Shown here: in pieces, positions 1-6,095 of the stretch | Layout: the number at the start of each line of letters is the position of its first letter | Numbering within the stretch: position 1 is the stretch's first letter | Assembly (NCBI GenBank): GCA_030597865.1 | Contig: JAUVQZ010000161.1 | Location: 1 to 6,600 of the forward strand | From: Pseudomonadota bacterium | Lineage (GTDB): Bacteria; Desulfobacterota; Desulfobulbia; Desulfobulbales; SURF-16 | Direction: 5' to 3' | Length of the DNA stretch: 6,600 bases | Notes under the pieces: model-generated | Database searches by the model: none | What the model was told of the DNA's origin: nothing | What the model saw: only the letters and a program-made list of their open reading frames with translations | Program-made: the position numbers and the translations under genes

Positions 1-41
1 CCCTTTTGGCCGAGCGGCTTTGACCATGTCAACCGCCGGGG

Positions 42-80
42 CAACACTCCAAAACTCCCTTAAAAAAGGACAGGGTGTTG
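42..80 (+). other. possible stem-loop in the leader upstream of the first gene
   Basis: The arm at 42-49 (CAACACTC) can pair with 73-80 (GGGTGTTG), allowing one T:G wobble. Inside it, CCTT (58-61) and AAGG (66-69) can pair around an AAAA loop. There is no T-run after it, so it is not a standard rho-independent terminator, and it does not match a c-di-GMP riboswitch core that I recognise. It could be an mRNA leader structure or chance pairing. The rest of 1-197 shows no convincing promoter or gene. Confidence 0.2.
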
Positions 81-182
81 GAAAATATTCTATCACCAGG
101 GATGACCACAAACAGTTTTAGGAATTTTCGTGTCAGGGTCTGTAAAAAAATCACATCAGCCAAAAGGGTTGATAGATACCAT

Positions 183-188
183 AAAGGA
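183..188 (+). promoter_or_regulatory. ribosome binding site fixing the first gene's start
   Basis: AAAGGA lies 9 nt before the ATG at 198. This decides against the in-frame ATG at 189, which touches the Shine-Dalgarno, and against a TTG at 75 that would add 41 residues without signal-peptide character. Confidence 0.65.
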
Positions 189-197
189 ATGACACCT

Positions 198-1235
198 ATG
201 AACGTTCGCATCTTCTGCAAAATGCTGTTGCTGACCTTTTTTCTTTCCCTCTCCATATTCCTTTCCTCAGGGGTGGCCGAGTCTTTTCCCTTCCGAACAC
301 TTTCGGTGGGGGAGCAGATTCCCGACGTAACCCTTGTCAACGCCGCTGACAACAGCAAGCTTTCCTTTCGCTCCCTGCAAGGATCGCCCGCCATTCTCGT
401 TTTCTGGGGCGGCGATGTGGCGGCCAAGAAAAAAAGGTCTATCACCGCCCTCACCGAGCTGCAGCAACTCCTGCCCTTTCTCGCAGAAAAAAATATAGCC
501 GTCAAAGTAATCAATGCCCAAGGGGACTCGGACGCCACCATTACCGAGATTGTTCAGGCCTCCGGCCTCACAATCCCCGTATATCTTGATGCAGACCAAC
601 AGGCCTACGGCTCCCTAGGTATCTTCATCATGCCTTCCGTCCTCCTTCTTGACAAAAACGGCATTACCATTGCCGGCATGGGGTACAGCAAGGACATGAC
701 TGCCACACTCAAGGGTGAGATTGAAATTCTCCTGGGTGAAAAAACCCGTGCGCAGCTGGAGGCCGAGCTCCATCCAGTGATGAAAGACAAGTCAAAAGCG
801 GAAAAGCAAGGCAACCGCCACCTGGGCATGGGCCGTGTTCTGGCCCGCAAGGGACAGCTTGAGTCGGCCCAGCGTGAATTCCAGGCCGCCATCACGACCA
901 ACCCCAAGCTCGCCGAGGCCCATGTGGAGCTGGGCTGTCTCAACTTCCAACTTGGCCGCGTTGACCAGGCCCTAAAAAGCCTTGATGCCGGTCTCGTCCT
1001 TGACCCCGACTCCCTGCGTGGCGAAATATGCCTGGCCCAGGTCACGGCAGCCCAGGGAGATGTGGACCTGGCCATTGACGACCTGAAGGCCATGCTCTTT
1101 CGCAATAGCCGCAATGCGGAACTCCATTACGTGCTTGGCACCCTGTATGAAGAAAAGAAAGATCATAGCATGGCGACCAAAGAGTTTCGCAAATCCTACG
1201 AGCTTCTGTTGAAAAGCACCCTCCACCATGAGTAA
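198..1235 (+). CDS. exported thioredoxin-fold/TPR protein lacking the CXXC motif
   Basis: This 345-residue protein has a signal peptide (about 1-27, a long hydrophobic stretch ending near GVA). Residues 32-180 form a redoxin/TlpA-like domain: the VGEQIPD opening, a beta strand ending in FW (69-70), and the MPS segment with the conserved cis-proline (P146) followed by LLLDKNG. Where TlpA/ResA proteins have WCxxC, this one reads GGDVAAKK, with V74 and K77 at the two cysteine positions, so thiol-disulfide exchange by the usual chemistry is not possible. Residues 203-340 contain four 34-residue TPR units, with the second and third starting at KLAEAH (237) and DSLRGE (271). The likely role is periplasmic protein-protein binding, perhaps a scaffold or assembly factor for the cytochrome encoded next; that role is inferred from position. 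The domain calls are fairly sure and the function is unknown. Confidence 0.85.
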   Translation: MNVRIFCKMLLLTFFLSLSIFLSSGVAESFPFRTLSVGEQIPDVTLVNAADNSKLSFRSLQGSPAILVFWGGDVAAKKKRSITALTELQQLLPFLAEKNIAVKVINAQGDSDATITEIVQASGLTIPVYLDADQQAYGSLGIFIMPSVLLLDKNGITIAGMGYSKDMTATLKGEIEILLGEKTRAQLEAELHPVMKDKSKAEKQGNRHLGMGRVLARKGQLESAQREFQAAITTNPKLAEAHVELGCLNFQLGRVDQALKSLDAGLVLDPDSLRGEICLAQVTAAQGDVDLAIDDLKAMLFRNSRNAELHYVLGTLYEEKKDHSMATKEFRKSYELLLKSTLHHE

Positions 1236-1259
1236 CCATATATGAAAAACCAGCCTTAC

Positions 1260-1362
1260 CACCCCCACCCCAGCCCCCAGAAGTCTCGCTTCGGCAGCGT
1301 ATCTCCCGCCCGGGCCAGTGAGCTCAGGATCCTCTCCCTAAGGGAGAGGGCCGGTGGGGGTG
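1260..1362. repeat. GC-rich inverted-repeat element (REP/MITE-like) in the intergenic gap
   Basis: The element is bounded by perfect 10-bp inverted termini, CACCCCCACC at 1260-1269 and GGTGGGGGTG at 1353-1362. The left end continues CCAGCCC and the right end, read in reverse complement, continues GGCCCTCTCCC. The two ends therefore look like diverged inverted copies of one unit. The composition resembles dispersed extragenic palindromes with CACCCC...GGCCCTCTCCC seen in many bacterial genomes, which is a recollection and was not searched. The gap 1236-1423 holds nothing else I can identify. A 61-codon reading frame across it is low-complexity and follows the repeat, so I do not call it a gene. 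Confidence 0.55.
1331..1349. repeat. perfect palindrome within the intergenic element
   Basis: CCTCTCCCT and AGGGAGAGG form 9-bp perfectly complementary arms around a single A, giving an 8-bp stem with a three-base loop in RNA. No T-tract follows on either strand, so it is not a canonical intrinsic terminator. It could still protect the 3' end of the upstream message or dampen read-through into the cytochrome gene. Confidence 0.6.
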
Positions 1363-1423
1363 CCAGAAAAAACCCAGCCACCATAAGCCGCCCAAGAGTC
1401 CATCCCATGATCAAGGTTTGCCC

Positions 1424-2602
1424 ATGAACAGTTTGCCACCACCACCCCCAAGAGGCCAGCTGCCAATGACCGGCAGACAAAGGATATGCCTGGCCCTGTT
1501 GCTTGCCCTTGGCATCAGCCTCCATTTTCCCCTGGAAGATGCCTGGGCCGCCCCGGAAATCCTCGTGCCGCCACCTGGGTCCACCATCTATGCCAGGCAG
1601 CCCACCACCCATGTGGTTGTGCGCCAGCAACAAAACGAAAACATCCGCCGGACAAGGGTACGCAAGGACGACCTGCTCTTCTCGCCCCAGGGCATCTGGC
1701 AGTCAAAAGAAGGCCCCTACTACCTTCACTTTCGCCTGCCCTTGAGCCCCGGCAAAAACGCCTTTGAACTCATGCCCTCGGGTCAGGATATTTCCCTGAG
1801 GTACCGGCCCCTGCGGTCCCTGCTAAACGTCAACTTCAACGAAAAAGGGGTCTTTCTCTTCCACCGTAACGAGCTGTTGCCGGAGAGCTGCAAGGAGTGC
1901 CACAAGGAGAAGCCGGCCCCCAAAAGCACACCCATCAACGGCCAAGCCCAGCCCCTCTGCTTTGGCTGCCATAAAAACATTATCGACAACAACTGGAAAC
2001 ACAGCCCTGCCGTCACCCTGCAATGCCTCTCCTGTCATCAGGAGACCCCTGACCCCGACAAAATAAGCATCCCGGTGGGCAAGGTGGAGAACAGCTGCTT
2101 TCAATGCCATGTCAACAAAAAGGAGTGGCTCAAGATGGACCATATCCACGGCCCGGTGGGAACCGGGGACTGCACGGTCTGCCACAACCCCCACGCCGAC
2201 CAGAATCCCTCCCAGCTCTGGGCGGAAGGCAAGGATGTGATTTGCGTGGCCTGCCATACAGACATGAAAGACCTGCTCGCCGAAGACAGCTCCACCTATT
2301 ACATCCACGGCATCATTAAGGGCGGCGGCTGTATTGCCTGCCATAGCCCCCATGCCACCGATCATCGTTTTCAGCTCTATAAACCGATCAACGAACTCTG
2401 CGTGGGCTGCCATACCTCCTTTAAGGATGTGGTCAAGGGCCATCCGGTGGGCGGTCATCCCGTGGAAGGGATTAAGGATCCGCGCCGTCCAGAAAGGTCC
2501 TTTGCCTGTACCAGCTGCCACAACCCCCATGGCTCAGATTATAAATTCCTGCTCATCGGCGATATTCTTGGCGGCCAGGTGTGCAGCCAGTGCCATTATT
2601 AA
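1424..2602 (+). CDS. decaheme c-type cytochrome with paired CXXCH modules
   Basis: The 392-residue protein carries ten CXXCH heme-attachment motifs, starting at residues 156, 179, 201, 225, 250, 274, 303, 326, 362 and 387. The last is two residues from the C-terminus. The hemes fall into five two-heme modules. The last three share the pattern H-x(n)-CxxCHxPH-x(n)-CxxCH of the doubled-CXXCH cytochrome family. About eleven further histidines from just before heme 1 onward (FH, KH, DH, IH, PH, GH) are enough for bis-histidine ligation of all ten hemes. A signal peptide (LALLLALGISL, cleavage near AWA/APE) precedes about 110 residues of heme-free beta-rich sequence, possibly Ig-like. It should be a periplasmic or surface multiheme electron carrier; the redox partners are not visible. 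Start choice: ATG 1424 has AAGG 7 nt upstream, while ATG 1466, with AGAGG 10 nt upstream, gives a more typical signal peptide of a 378-residue protein. TTG 1418 is less likely. Confidence 0.92.
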   Translation: MNSLPPPPPRGQLPMTGRQRICLALLLALGISLHFPLEDAWAAPEILVPPPGSTIYARQPTTHVVVRQQQNENIRRTRVRKDDLLFSPQGIWQSKEGPYYLHFRLPLSPGKNAFELMPSGQDISLRYRPLRSLLNVNFNEKGVFLFHRNELLPESCKECHKEKPAPKSTPINGQAQPLCFGCHKNIIDNNWKHSPAVTLQCLSCHQETPDPDKISIPVGKVENSCFQCHVNKKEWLKMDHIHGPVGTGDCTVCHNPHADQNPSQLWAEGKDVICVACHTDMKDLLAEDSSTYYIHGIIKGGGCIACHSPHATDHRFQLYKPINELCVGCHTSFKDVVKGHPVGGHPVEGIKDPRRPERSFACTSCHNPHGSDYKFLLIGDILGGQVCSQCHY

Positions 2603-2617
2603 CAGACAGGCTTACTG

Positions 2618-3904
2618 ATGTTTTTTGAGAAAACACCACATAAAGATAAGGCCCGGCCACAGCAACTGCCCCTGGCAATCTTCTGGGCCCTCCTCTTCCT
2701 CCTAACCTGGAACCCTGGTTCGCCATGGGCCCAGGTGGCAGAGGAGAATGACGAAGATCAGCAAACAGGCCCGTCCCGGGAGATCATGCGCCTGGTCACC
2801 ATTCTCGACAGGGACGACATGGGTAAGCCCCTGCGCTTCCCCATGAACATCACGGCAGAGAAAGACGAAAAAGAAATCTATGTCATTAATGGCGGCCAGG
2901 GCAATATCCTCATCTACGGCCTTGATTTCTTCCCCCACCTGGTGCTTGGCGCCGGACGGGGCATTGACAGCCCGCAATGCATCTTCTTTGACATGGAGCA
3001 TGGCCGCGTCTACATCGGCCAAAGCCACACGGCCAGCAAGCCCAGCAGGCTCACCATCTTAAACGCCGCCTTCCTGCCTGAAAAAGAGGTGTCCTTTACC
3101 GCCATGCCCGGTGCGGAGAGATTTTCCGTCACCAACGGCATGGTGGGCAAAAACGGCAAGATTTACCTGATCGGTAACCAGAGCCGCGGTGTGCTGGTCC
3201 TTGACGCCCAGGGGGGCTTTTCCCACTGGCTCAAAGCAATGGATAAAATTTATCTGGACCTTGCAGAGACAGCGGACAGCGCCGAAGAAAGAATGGAGCA
3301 GCTCATCGAAATGCAACAGCAAGCCCTCGGCGACAAGGAGGTAATCCCCGCAACCCCGCTGGGATTACCCAGCGAACTGCTGCCCAAATCACGCAACGCT
3401 ATCCCAAAGGACAAAAATAAGGACAAAAACCTGCAGCCCGTGCTCCTCCACGACATTGCCATTGACAGTGATGGCCGCATCTTCCTGCTCAGTGAAGAGA
3501 CAAGCAAGGTCTATGTTTATGGGCCGGGGGACAAGTTCCTCTTCTCCTTTGGCCAGAAGGGCGGCTCATCGGGCAAGATGAGCCGACCCCGGGGACTGAG
3601 CCTGGATGAGACAAAAAAATGTATCTACATCGTAGACTATATGCGGCACACCATCCTGGTCTTTGACATGGCGGGCCGTTTCATCTTTGAATTTGGGGGC
3701 AGGGGCACGGGGCCGATATGGTTCAACTTCCCCACTGCCATTGATGTTTCCCGCGATGGCCGGGTGATTATTGCCGATCTCTTCAACAACAGGGTCCAGA
3801 TCCTGGAGAGCGATTTTGCCATCAACTACCCGGTGTTCGGCAACACCAAGGGAATACCCGTCAGGAAGAAGACCGGCAACAAAGACAAAGCACCGCTGCC
3901 TTAA
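2618..3904 (+). CDS. exported NHL-repeat beta-propeller protein
   Basis: This 428-residue protein has a signal peptide (hydrophobic core about 17-31, cleavage near SPWA/QV at 38). NHL-type blades are clearest at 276-396: LHDIAIDSDGRIFLL...VYVY, then RPRGLSLDETKKCIYIVDYM...ILVFD, then FPTAIDVSRDGRVIIADLFNNRVQI. Weaker blades at 72-200 (IYVINGGQGNILIY, VYIGQ, IYLIGNQSRGVLVLD) suggest a six-bladed propeller. A charged, probably helical insert (about 208-274, with a DKNKDKN run) interrupts the propeller, and the tail is lysine-rich. No catalytic residues are evident. NHL propellers usually bind proteins or ligands, and a structural or docking partner for the cytochrome is the plausible inference. 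It starts 15 nt after the cytochrome stop behind a weak ACAGG site, so it is very probably co-transcribed with it. Confidence 0.88.
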   Translation: MFFEKTPHKDKARPQQLPLAIFWALLFLLTWNPGSPWAQVAEENDEDQQTGPSREIMRLVTILDRDDMGKPLRFPMNITAEKDEKEIYVINGGQGNILIYGLDFFPHLVLGAGRGIDSPQCIFFDMEHGRVYIGQSHTASKPSRLTILNAAFLPEKEVSFTAMPGAERFSVTNGMVGKNGKIYLIGNQSRGVLVLDAQGGFSHWLKAMDKIYLDLAETADSAEERMEQLIEMQQQALGDKEVIPATPLGLPSELLPKSRNAIPKDKNKDKNLQPVLLHDIAIDSDGRIFLLSEETSKVYVYGPGDKFLFSFGQKGGSSGKMSRPRGLSLDETKKCIYIVDYMRHTILVFDMAGRFIFEFGGRGTGPIWFNFPTAIDVSRDGRVIIADLFNNRVQILESDFAINYPVFGNTKGIPVRKKTGNKDKAPLP

Positions 3905-3941
3905 AAACAGCCCCCGACACATATCATCATATTAGTTTGAC

Positions 3942-3946
3942 AAGGA
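3942..3946 (+). promoter_or_regulatory. ribosome binding site for a TTG-initiated gene
   Basis: AAGGA sits 7 nt before the TTG at 3954. No ATG or GTG lies in a position that would keep the signal peptide of the downstream protein, so this site decides the start. The 49-bp gap 3905-3953 otherwise holds no clear terminator or promoter. Confidence 0.6.
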
Positions 3947-3953
3947 AAACGAC

Positions 3954-4394
3954 TTGAGTCCTTTTAGAATCACATCCATACTCTCTGCAGCCCTGGCGGC
4001 CCTCCTTTTTTGGGGTGGACCAACCTGTGCTGAAACAGAGTTTATTATCGTGATCCACAAGGACAACCCAATCAAACAGATGCCGGCCACCAAAATCAAA
4101 AGCATCTTTCTTGGCAAAGAACCCTCCTGGCCCGACGGTTCGCCCATCACCCTGATTATGAACAAGAATGATGACATCCACGAATCCTTTACCAGGATGA
4201 CGCTGCAGAAATCACCGGCCCAGCTCTCCGTGTACTGGAGAAAGATGCTCTACAGCGGGGCCAGCATGCTTCCCCTTGCCGTACAGGACGATGAGGCGGT
4301 AAAATCCTATATGAGCCGCCATAAAAATACGATAAGCTATATTGACACCGACTCCCTTGACAAACAGGTACGCAAGATGGAGGTCATACCCTGA
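3954..4394 (+). CDS. single-domain PstS-like periplasmic binding protein
   Basis: The protein has 146 residues from a TTG start. A signal peptide (SILSAALAALLFW core, cleavage near TCA/ET at 26) is followed by one compact PBP-like domain. The segments IIVIHKDNPI (31-40), KIKSIFLGKEPSWPDGSPI (47-65), SPAQLSVYWRKMLYSG (87-102) and a late ISYID match the short proteins annotated as phosphate ABC transporter substrate-binding protein (PBP_like_2 type). At 120 mature residues it is much shorter than true PstS (about 300 and more), and no permease or ATPase gene is nearby, so phosphate transport is unlikely. Its stop overlaps the start of a membrane diguanylate cyclase, which suggests it is a periplasmic ligand-binding partner of that sensor. 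The family call is good; ligand and partner are inferred. Confidence 0.85.
   Translation: MSPFRITSILSAALAALLFWGGPTCAETEFIIVIHKDNPIKQMPATKIKSIFLGKEPSWPDGSPITLIMNKNDDIHESFTRMTLQKSPAQLSVYWRKMLYSGASMLPLAVQDDEAVKSYMSRHKNTISYIDTDSLDKQVRKMEVIP
4379..4383 (+). promoter_or_regulatory. strong Shine-Dalgarno supporting a CTG start
   Basis: GGAGG, inside the end of the binding-protein gene, lies exactly 7 nt before a CTG at 4391. It is 52 nt before the next conventional in-frame start (GTG 4436) and so cannot serve it directly. Confidence 0.7.
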
Positions 4395-6079
4395 AAAAAC
4401 GTCTGGGAAGTATCCGAACAAAAATCTGGCTCTGTGTGCTTGTCTCACTGGTCGGCTATTTCATAGCAACCCTGGCCAGCTTCTACTCCAATATGGGACA
4501 GTACGACCGCCTCTCCCACCTGGAGAAGACCTGGTTCCCCATGGCCTCTCTGAGTACGGACATACTCCACATCTTCAAAACCCAGATTGAACGCCACGAA
4601 GACGCCTTTCTCACCGGTGAACAAGAGCTTGCCGACGAGGTCAACGCCCTTAATTCCGTCCTGCTCGACAAATTTACCCAGGTGGAAGAAATCATCCGCA
4701 ACAACCCCCAGGTCCCCCTTAAACTCGCTGACATCGAAAAACTGAGACTCGACTATACCGCCTACCTCAAGCTGGCCAAGGCCATCGAAACATGGGCTGA
4801 CGATGCCATTGAACTGACCCCAAAGCTCCAAAAGGAGATCCAGCAGCATGGCCGCCAGCAACGGGACCTCCTGGTACGCTTCACCGCCCTGAACAAAAAC
4901 TTCTCCTCCTGTTTCATCCAGGAGATCCAGGACAACAAGACCACGACCCTGCACACCACCTTTTTCCTCGGCTTCCTCTTTCTCCTTGTCCTGCTCTTTG
5001 CTGCCGTGATCATCGATAAGGTGGCCGACCGCCTCCTCATAAAACCACTGGCCACCCTCAAGGAAAATGTCCGAAGCTTCGCGGTCTCCCAGGAAATTAT
5101 CGAGCCCCAGGAGACCAGCCCCTCAGACGAGGTGGGCCACCTAGCCTCCGCCTTCTGGGAGATGACCAAGGATCTTAAATCCACCACTGTATCAAAAAAA
5201 TATGTGGACAATATTATCCGCAATATGTCAGGCGCCCTGGTGGTGGTCGACCCTGCCGGTATTATTGAAAAGGTCAACCAACAGGCAACCGCCCTCTTCG
5301 GCTTTGAGGAAAAGGAGCTCATCGGCAAGGAGGTAACGCTTCTTTTTACCGAAGCCAGAGCAACCCCCTTAAAGGACATTGGTCAACTGGCCCACTGGCC
5401 CCTAAAAGATGTGGATGTAAACTGCCGCGCCAAAGACGGTCATATCTTTCCGGCCCATTTTTCCGGATCTGTTATGGATAACGAGGCCGGCAAGGTGGTT
5501 GGCCTCGTCTGCGTTCTAAACGACATAACCGAGCTCAAAAATTCCGAACAAAAGCTCAAGCAGATGGCCCTCCATGACGCCCTAACCGGCCTCGCCAACC
5601 GCCATCTCTTCTTTGACCGCCTCGAACTCGCCATCCACGAGGCCGAGCGCAGCGGCAACAAATTTGCCATACTCTTCCTTGACCTTGACAACTTTAAACC
5701 TATTAATGATAGCCTGGGTCACGATATCGGCGACCTTGTTCTCAGAAATGTCGCCACCAGGCTACAGAATCTGGTCCGGGCCGGTGACACTGTGGCCCGC
5801 ATGGGCGGTGATGAGTTCACCATCATCCTCACCGGCCTCCAGGCAGAGCAGGACGCTGAAAAAATTGCCGAAAAGATCATTCAACGTATTGCTGTTCCCT
5901 TTACCTTTGGCACGGTAACGTGCAACCTGGGGGCAAGTATCGGCATCACCCTGTTCCCAGATCACGGCACAATGAGCGACCAGCTGATCAATAGGGCGGA
6001 CCAGGCCATGTACCTTGCCAAGGCCCAAGGCCGAAACACCTATTGCCTCCACCAAGAACCAGACCAGGCCCAGAGCTGA
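4391..6079 (+). CDS. membrane-bound diguanylate cyclase (HAMP-PAS-GGDEF)
   Basis: This protein makes c-di-GMP from two GTP. From CTG 4391 it has 562 residues: basic N-terminus (KKRLGSIRTK), TM1 (about 12-33), a helical periplasmic domain (35-188, with HEDAFLTGE as in four-helix-bundle sensors), TM2 (about 189-208), HAMP (209-265), PAS (about 272-382) and GGDEF (about 390-552). The active-site GGDEF is intact at 472-476, an RxxD inhibitory site (RAGD, 463-466) lies five residues before it, and the DLDNFK metal-site segment is present, so it should be active and product-inhibited. There is no EAL domain. Start: GTG 4436 would remove the basic N-terminus and cut into TM1, while the paralogue downstream keeps the matching GSIRSKVW segment. 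CTG 4391 has an ideal Shine-Dalgarno and overlaps the previous stop (CTGA). The annotated start may appear as 4436 elsewhere. Confidence 0.93.
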   Translation: MKKRLGSIRTKIWLCVLVSLVGYFIATLASFYSNMGQYDRLSHLEKTWFPMASLSTDILHIFKTQIERHEDAFLTGEQELADEVNALNSVLLDKFTQVEEIIRNNPQVPLKLADIEKLRLDYTAYLKLAKAIETWADDAIELTPKLQKEIQQHGRQQRDLLVRFTALNKNFSSCFIQEIQDNKTTTLHTTFFLGFLFLLVLLFAAVIIDKVADRLLIKPLATLKENVRSFAVSQEIIEPQETSPSDEVGHLASAFWEMTKDLKSTTVSKKYVDNIIRNMSGALVVVDPAGIIEKVNQQATALFGFEEKELIGKEVTLLFTEARATPLKDIGQLAHWPLKDVDVNCRAKDGHIFPAHFSGSVMDNEAGKVVGLVCVLNDITELKNSEQKLKQMALHDALTGLANRHLFFDRLELAIHEAERSGNKFAILFLDLDNFKPINDSLGHDIGDLVLRNVATRLQNLVRAGDTVARMGGDEFTIILTGLQAEQDAEKIAEKIIQRIAVPFTFGTVTCNLGASIGITLFPDHGTMSDQLINRADQAMYLAKAQGRNTYCLHQEPDQAQS

Positions 6080-6095
6080 ACAAATAACACCGCCC

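Noticed and set aside
1..63. Possible end of an upstream gene: a frame from 1 ends at TAA 61-63, another from 3 ends at TGA 21-23, and a third from 2 ends at TAG 119-121.
   Set aside because: All three forward frames are open for a short distance and none gives recognisable protein sequence, so no partial gene can be chosen.
1..197. c-di-GMP riboswitch, tRNA-like (GGCCGAGCGG at 8-17) or sigma-54 promoter in the leader.
   Set aside because: The riboswitch core sequences and loops are missing, no cloverleaf can be drawn beyond the short tRNA-like match, and GG/GC spacing of sigma-54 sites is absent.
1242..1427. A 61-codon + frame starting just after the first gene.
   Set aside because: It runs straight through the inverted-repeat element, its product is Pro/Arg/Ser-rich without any domain, and no Shine-Dalgarno precedes it.
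1823..2530. A long - strand frame of 235 codons opposite the cytochrome.
   Set aside because: It is antisense to ten in-frame CXXCH motifs. Its length follows from GC-rich codon bias and its product shows no family features.
3937..3970. TTGACA (3937-3942) with TAGAAT (3965-3970) as a sigma-70 promoter for the signalling block.
   Set aside because: The spacer is 22 nt instead of about 17, and the -10 would lie inside the coding sequence downstream of the TTG start.
3954..4394. True phosphate-uptake PstS.
   Set aside because: It is less than half the usual length, has only one domain, and no pstCAB genes are in the window.
4391..6079. Degenerate, inactive GGDEF protein acting only as a c-di-GMP receptor.
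   Set aside because: The GGDEF signature, metal-site aspartates and RxxD site are all intact, so an active cyclase is the simpler reading.
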